Shown: piece by piece, positions 60,686 to 64,000 of the stretch
Layout of the letters: each line of letters begins with the position of its first letter
Numbering within the stretch: position 1 is the first letter of the stretch
Program-made: the position numbers and the translations under genes
The notes under the pieces: model-generated
The model's database searches: none
What the model saw: the letters and a program-made list of their open reading frames with translations, nothing else
Told to the model about the DNA's origin: nothing
Assembly (NCBI GenBank): GCA_045636125.1
Contig: JAZTWX010000025.1
Coordinates: forward strand, 1 to 64,000
Length of the DNA stretch: 64,000 nt
Source of the DNA: HGM04593 sp045636125
GTDB lineage: Bacteria > Bacteroidota > Bacteroidia > Bacteroidales > Bacteroidaceae
Direction of reading: 5' to 3'

Positions 60686-60718
60686 AAAAGAGGCTGTGCC
60701 GCACGGCACGCAAGCCTC
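60686..60718 (-). terminator. Terminator after DUF3332 gene
   Basis: On the minus strand GAGGCT-TGC-GTGCCG / CGGCAC-AGCCTC followed by TTTT. Compact GC-rich hairpin 8 bp after the stop. Confidence 0.85.
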
Positions 60719-60725
60719 GCCTCGA

Positions 60726-61169
60726 TTAAAGTGAAGAGAGTTCGTCGAACTTAACGATTGTAACAGTCTCCTCGCCGTTTACAGCGTTCCAGCTGTTATC
60801 AGCCTCGTTGAATACCAACTCAATCTCGTTTGTACCGTTAGAGAATTTGTAACCGTTCTCTGTTGATACAATCTCTACATTCTCACCGGCACCGTTCTTA
60901 ACAACGATTGTCTCACCTACGTTTCTTGCAACAGGATTGCTGCCTGTCCAGAACTCAACTGTATTACATACGATGAGGTCGGCAAAGATAGCGAAAGGAT
61001 AAACAGGAACAATGTGCAAAGCTGCAAACACGAGCTCGTTTGTCCATTTGTCACCGAGACTTTCGTTCCAATTCTGAACTTTCTTTGTAAGGCCGAAAGA
61101 ACCGATACAAGAAGAGAACAAGATTGTTGCGCAAAGCAACACTGCCGAAATTTTAGATACCTTTTTCAT
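60726..61169 (-). CDS. DUF3332 family lipoprotein
   Basis: A 147-residue protein with a lipobox (ILFSSCIG, Cys at about 21). SFGLTKKVQNWNESLGDKWTNELVFAALHIVPVYPFAIFADLIVCNTVEFWTG is the defining DUF3332 segment, with a hydrophobic stretch that may enter the membrane. Its C-terminal part forms a short beta domain. Function unknown. Single-gene unit. Confidence 0.85.
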   Translation of the reverse strand: MKKVSKISAVLLCATILFSSCIGSFGLTKKVQNWNESLGDKWTNELVFAALHIVPVYPFAIFADLIVCNTVEFWTGSNPVARNVGETIVVKNGAGENVEIVSTENGYKFSNGTNEIELVFNEADNSWNAVNGEETVTIVKFDELSSL

Positions 61170-61271
61170 AGTCTTATAAATTTATGGTTAATAAAAAATG
61201 TGCAAAAGCGTTTCAGTTTGTAAATATATTAAAAATTACACTCACAAAGTATTTTTGCACTATTTTTTTCA

Positions 61272-61309
61272 AAAAAAAATTCGGGCCCTTTTTCACGGGG
61301 CCCGAATTT
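61272..61309. terminator. Terminator after pepD
   Basis: Stem AAATTCGGGCCC / GGGCCCGAATTT with a 9-nt loop. On the minus strand the A tract at 61272-61280 gives the T run. Confidence 0.85.
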
Positions 61310-61333
61310 ATCGTTTATAAAACTTTTCCAACA

Positions 61334-62791
61334 TTACAGCACGCCGTTCACAACAAGCGCCTTAACAAGCGAGTAGAATTTCTCGACCGAGGGAATTTCC
61401 ACGCGCTCTGTGGGAGAGTGAGGCGACATAAGTGTGGGACCGAACGACACCATATCCATCCCTGGGTAGTTTGTAGAAATAATTCCACACTCCAAGCCTG
61501 CATGAATAACGCGCACGTCGGGCTCATTGCCGAACATATCCTTGTAAGCAGTTTTGAGCGCCGCAAGCAGGGGCGACTGCACGTTGGGCTGCCAGCCACT
61601 GTAGCTGCCGCTCAATTCAACCTTCATACCGGCCATTGCAAAACAGCTCGAAAGCTGCAGGGCAAGATACTCCTTCATCGACTCGCTCGAGCTGCGGATG
61701 AGAATATCAATTTCGGCCTCGCCGTCGGCTATATTTACAATAGAGAGGTTACTCGATGTCTCAACAGTGCCGGGAATTGTGGGGATAAAGCGCAACACTC
61801 CGTTGTGGCAGGCAAGGATAGCGTCGAGGAGGTTCTCCTGAATCTCTTCGGGAACAACATTTTCGGGGAGGTCGGTTGCCTCCACACGCAATGTGATACC
61901 ATCCTCAATTGTTGCATACTCGCTTGCGAAGAGAGCCTCGTATTTTGCAGCAATTTCGGTGAGCTCGCCCACAGCCTCGTCGGGCAAAGTGAACACAACC
62001 TCGCAGCTTGCGGGAATTGCGTTACGCATGTTTCCACCCTTCCAGCTGGCAAGCGACACACCACACTCGTCCATTGCCTCGCGCACGAAACGAGCCATAA
62101 GCTTGTTGGCGTTTGCGCGACCCTCATTAATTTCAACACCCGAGTGCCCGCCGCGCAGGCCACACAACTGCACTTTCACAGCTATATCGTCCTCAATGGG
62201 CTCTTCGGCCATAAATTCCATTTTTGCCGAAAGGTCGATTCCACCGGCGCAGCCAATGTAGAGAACACCCTCCTCTTCCGAGTCGAGGTTGAGAAGAATA
62301 TTACCATTGAGCTCGCCGCCTTTAAGGCCGAAAGCACCGTACAAGCCGGTTTCCTCGTCAACTGTGAGAAGAGCCTCCAGGGGGCCGTGCTGCAAGCTGT
62401 TGTCCTCCATAATTGCCATAATGGCAGCAACTCCCAAGCCATTGTCGGCACCAAGAGTGGTGTCGTCGGCATAGAGCCAGTCGCCATTTACAACGGTTTT
62501 AATGGGGTCGGTCAAAAAGTCGTGCTTGCTGTCGGGAGTCTTCTGGGGCACCATGTCCATATGCGCCTGCAGAATAATGCCCTTGCGGTTCTCGAGCCCG
62601 GGAGTAGCAGGCTTGCGCATAATAATGTTGCCTGCCTCATCCTGCCAGGTTTCAACATTAATACTCTTTCCAAAATCGAGAAGGAATTTCTGAACCTTCT
62701 CCATATGCCCCGAAGGACGGGGAATTTGTGTAAGGGCCTCGAAGTGTTTCCACACCTCGCGAGGCGACAAATCTTTGATAGTTACTGCCAT
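61334..62791 (-). CDS. pepD: Aminoacyl-histidine dipeptidase (PepD, M20 family)
   Basis: A 485-residue cytosolic zinc dipeptidase. Metal ligands: AHMDMVPQK (His, Asp), TTLGADNGLG (Asp), VDEETGLYGAFGL (Glu pair), NLDSEEEG (Asp), and a C-terminal HAGLECGI. A dimerisation insert (about 185-395) is present, as in family PepD/carnosinase. It cleaves Xaa-His and other dipeptides for amino acid use. The start at 62791 (MAVTIKDLSPREVW) is preferred to 62800. It follows the LPG-synthase-type gene by 10 bp. Confidence 0.95.
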   Translation of the reverse strand: MAVTIKDLSPREVWKHFEALTQIPRPSGHMEKVQKFLLDFGKSINVETWQDEAGNIIMRKPATPGLENRKGIILQAHMDMVPQKTPDSKHDFLTDPIKTVVNGDWLYADDTTLGADNGLGVAAIMAIMEDNSLQHGPLEALLTVDEETGLYGAFGLKGGELNGNILLNLDSEEEGVLYIGCAGGIDLSAKMEFMAEEPIEDDIAVKVQLCGLRGGHSGVEINEGRANANKLMARFVREAMDECGVSLASWKGGNMRNAIPASCEVVFTLPDEAVGELTEIAAKYEALFASEYATIEDGITLRVEATDLPENVVPEEIQENLLDAILACHNGVLRFIPTIPGTVETSSNLSIVNIADGEAEIDILIRSSSESMKEYLALQLSSCFAMAGMKVELSGSYSGWQPNVQSPLLAALKTAYKDMFGNEPDVRVIHAGLECGIISTNYPGMDMVSFGPTLMSPHSPTERVEIPSVEKFYSLVKALVVNGVL

Positions 62792-62801
62792 AAATTTCAC
62801 A

Positions 62802-63797
62802 TTATTTAGTTAATAAATTGTTCTTGAATTGCAAAGCCACAAGCGCCACAATGCCCAGCACCGCCACAAGCAGAGTCTGCGACGAGTGAACTATCAACGC
62901 AAAAAGCGAAGCATCGGTTGCCGAAAGGCCATAAATTACCATTATGCTTATCACAGCAAAGTGCCACGGGCCCGCACCGTTGGGAGTGGGCACCACAACA
63001 GCAATACTGCCCGCCACAAAGAGCAGGAGCCCGGCCAGCAGCGACAGCCCCTCGCTAAACTGGAAGCAGAAGAAACAGAGGTAGAACTGCATAAAATAGC
63101 AGAACCATATTCCCACCGTTTCAACTATAAAAAGCCACATATTCCTAACCTTGCCAAGCGAGAGAAGCCCCTCGACAAAATGGTTGTAGAACGACTTTAT
63201 TCTTGCCCAGAAGGACATTTTGCGCAAAAGCACGAACAGCAGCACACAAACAGCCGCCAGCGACAGGAAAAGCACCGAAAAACCACCGATGGAATCGACC
63301 CATCCGGCACTGCCGGCAGCAAAAGAGCCACCACCGGCACCAATCACAAAATCGCGAAACACAGGCCATTGCAAGAGCACCGCAACAATGGTTATAAGCA
63401 CCACCATAAGCGTGTCGACAAGGCGTTCCGACACCACCGTGCCGAAAGACTGTGCAAAGGGCACGCCGTCGTAACGGTCAAGCACCACGCAACGCGACAC
63501 CTCGCCCACACGCGGCAGAACAAGGTTGGCAGCGTAAGCAATGAAGATGGAATATACACAATTGTCGCTACGCGGTGAAAAGCCAAGCGGGGCAAGCGTA
63601 AGGCGCCAGCGCCAGCCACGCAGCACGTGGCTGAATACCCCGAAGAAGAGTGAGAGGACAAAGAAGAACATATCCATCTCGCCCAAAGCAGCCCCCACGC
63701 TCGAAAAGTCGAATTCCGCATATATCCAGTAGAGGATAAGCGCACCCAACAGAACGGGCAGAATGCTTTTTATAATATTATTGAAAATCTTTTTCAC
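62802..63797 (-). CDS. Lysylphosphatidylglycerol synthase transmembrane-domain protein
   Basis: A 331-residue membrane protein with about eight helices. LGEMDMFFFVLSLFFGVFSHVLRGWRWRLTL, ANLVLPRVGEVSRCVVLDRYDGVPFAQSFGTVVSERLVD and PNGAGPWHF are typical of the LPG_synthase_TM/UPF0104 family, which lacks the aminoacyl-transfer domain of MprF; its role here, perhaps lipid transport, is unknown. I chose GTG 63797 (then KKIFNNIIKSILPV) because the extra 26 residues from ATG 63875 do not look like part of the family; the longer start remains possible. Upstream of pepD in an operon. Confidence 0.82.
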   Translation of the reverse strand: MKKIFNNIIKSILPVLLGALILYWIYAEFDFSSVGAALGEMDMFFFVLSLFFGVFSHVLRGWRWRLTLAPLGFSPRSDNCVYSIFIAYAANLVLPRVGEVSRCVVLDRYDGVPFAQSFGTVVSERLVDTLMVVLITIVAVLLQWPVFRDFVIGAGGGSFAAGSAGWVDSIGGFSVLFLSLAAVCVLLFVLLRKMSFWARIKSFYNHFVEGLLSLGKVRNMWLFIVETVGIWFCYFMQFYLCFFCFQFSEGLSLLAGLLLFVAGSIAVVVPTPNGAGPWHFAVISIMVIYGLSATDASLFALIVHSSQTLLVAVLGIVALVALQFKNNLLTK

Positions 63798-63921
63798 AAG
63801 TTTGGAAATAAAATTAATACTTTTATTTACCTTTGCATCTAATGAAAAACCGCCACACGGCAATGGTTGTTTCAAAGAAACAAAAAGAGAAAAGAGGCTG
63901 CACGCCCAGTGCTTATGAATG

Positions 63922-63954
63922 CAAAGATATAAAAACGAGTCTAAGTTTTACAAG
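63922..63954 (-). promoter_or_regulatory. Promoter of the LPG-synthase-type gene and pepD
   Basis: On the minus strand CTTG (63954-63951), 21 bp, TATCTTTG (63929-63922), a full -7 match, upstream of both possible starts. The remaining 46 bp to the window end show nothing further. Confidence 0.5.
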
Positions 63955-64000
63955 CGAGTGGGTGAAAATTTCATTTTTACACGCAACGAGCGAAAAAAAC

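Noticed and set aside
61184..62809. 541-codon plus-strand frame over pepD
   Set aside because: Mirror of pepD codon bias; no motif, and it runs through the pepD terminator.
63842..64000. Plus-strand frame open to the window end, preceded by TACCTTTG
   Set aside because: The -33 spacing is 23 bp and the translation does not resemble any protein; too short to support.
1..64000. CRISPR array, tRNA, rRNA, intact insertion sequence or prophage
   Set aside because: Gaps were read for regular repeats, cloverleaf-like segments and transposase frames; none was found.

Overview
The window reads as chromosomal DNA of a Bacteroidales bacterium, most like the Prevotella/Bacteroides group. The evidence is gene content (DUF4468, DUF4421, Porin_10, PorQ, golvesin-domain and DUF3332 proteins), promoters of the Bacteroidetes type (-33 TTTG, about 20 bp, -7 TAnnTTTG) and few Shine-Dalgarno sites. 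A PorQ gene and a large secreted glycosidase with a type IX secretion tail suggest a type IX secretion system. No rRNA, tRNA, CRISPR array, intact insertion sequence or prophage was seen.

Layout. 1-2.1 kb: truncated Abi/HEPN gene, DUF5009 membrane protein and a possible small RNA. 2.1-6.7 kb: purine permease, NhaA, and threonine ammonia-lyase paired with RidA. 6.7-14.3 kb: a 1253-residue MG2-to-Sel1 surface protein, rpmH, and a golvesin/amidase-like protein. 14.5-19 kb: PPi-dependent phosphofructokinase, GH25 lysozyme, RluA and PASTA proteins. 19-26.4 kb: an envelope cluster (DUF4468, a 56-residue membrane protein, a putative porin, a Gfo/Idh/MocA oxidoreductase, DUF4421) converging on an OmpP1/FadL-like operon. 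26.5-32.3 kb: an AT-richer accessory block with a WYL regulator, two DUF262 proteins (one with a DUF1524-type HNH end) and a protein made of W-D-W repeats, probably a defence locus. 32.5-37.9 kb: ilvD-ilvB-ilvN-ilvC behind a leader peptide and attenuator. 38.2-44.3 kb: a YidE/AspT-type transporter and a 1426-residue multidomain glycosidase. 44.7-50.4 kb: a compact six-gene operon (polyprenyl synthetase, hypothetical, TatD, DAHP synthase-chorismate mutase, metal/cobamide importer subunits). 50.5-56.7 kb: TonB, porQ-cmk-ispH-pfkA, folate ligase and MeaB. 57-64 kb: dnaK behind an apparent sigma-54 promoter, a flippase, DUF3332, PepD and an LPG-synthase-type membrane protein.

The most notable observations are the ilv attenuator with a 22-codon leader (Val-Val-Val-Val-Leu near its end), the sigma-54 promoter and upstream TGNCA sites before dnaK, the WYL/DUF262/DUF262 operon with its repeat-protein neighbour, and an 11-bp direct repeat at 21-bp spacing abutting the promoter of the OmpP1 operon. 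Several start codons were moved inward from the longest reading frame because promoter, attenuator or family N-terminus demanded it. rpmH, a 56-codon GTG-start gene and the ilv leader were found by reading the sequence directly.
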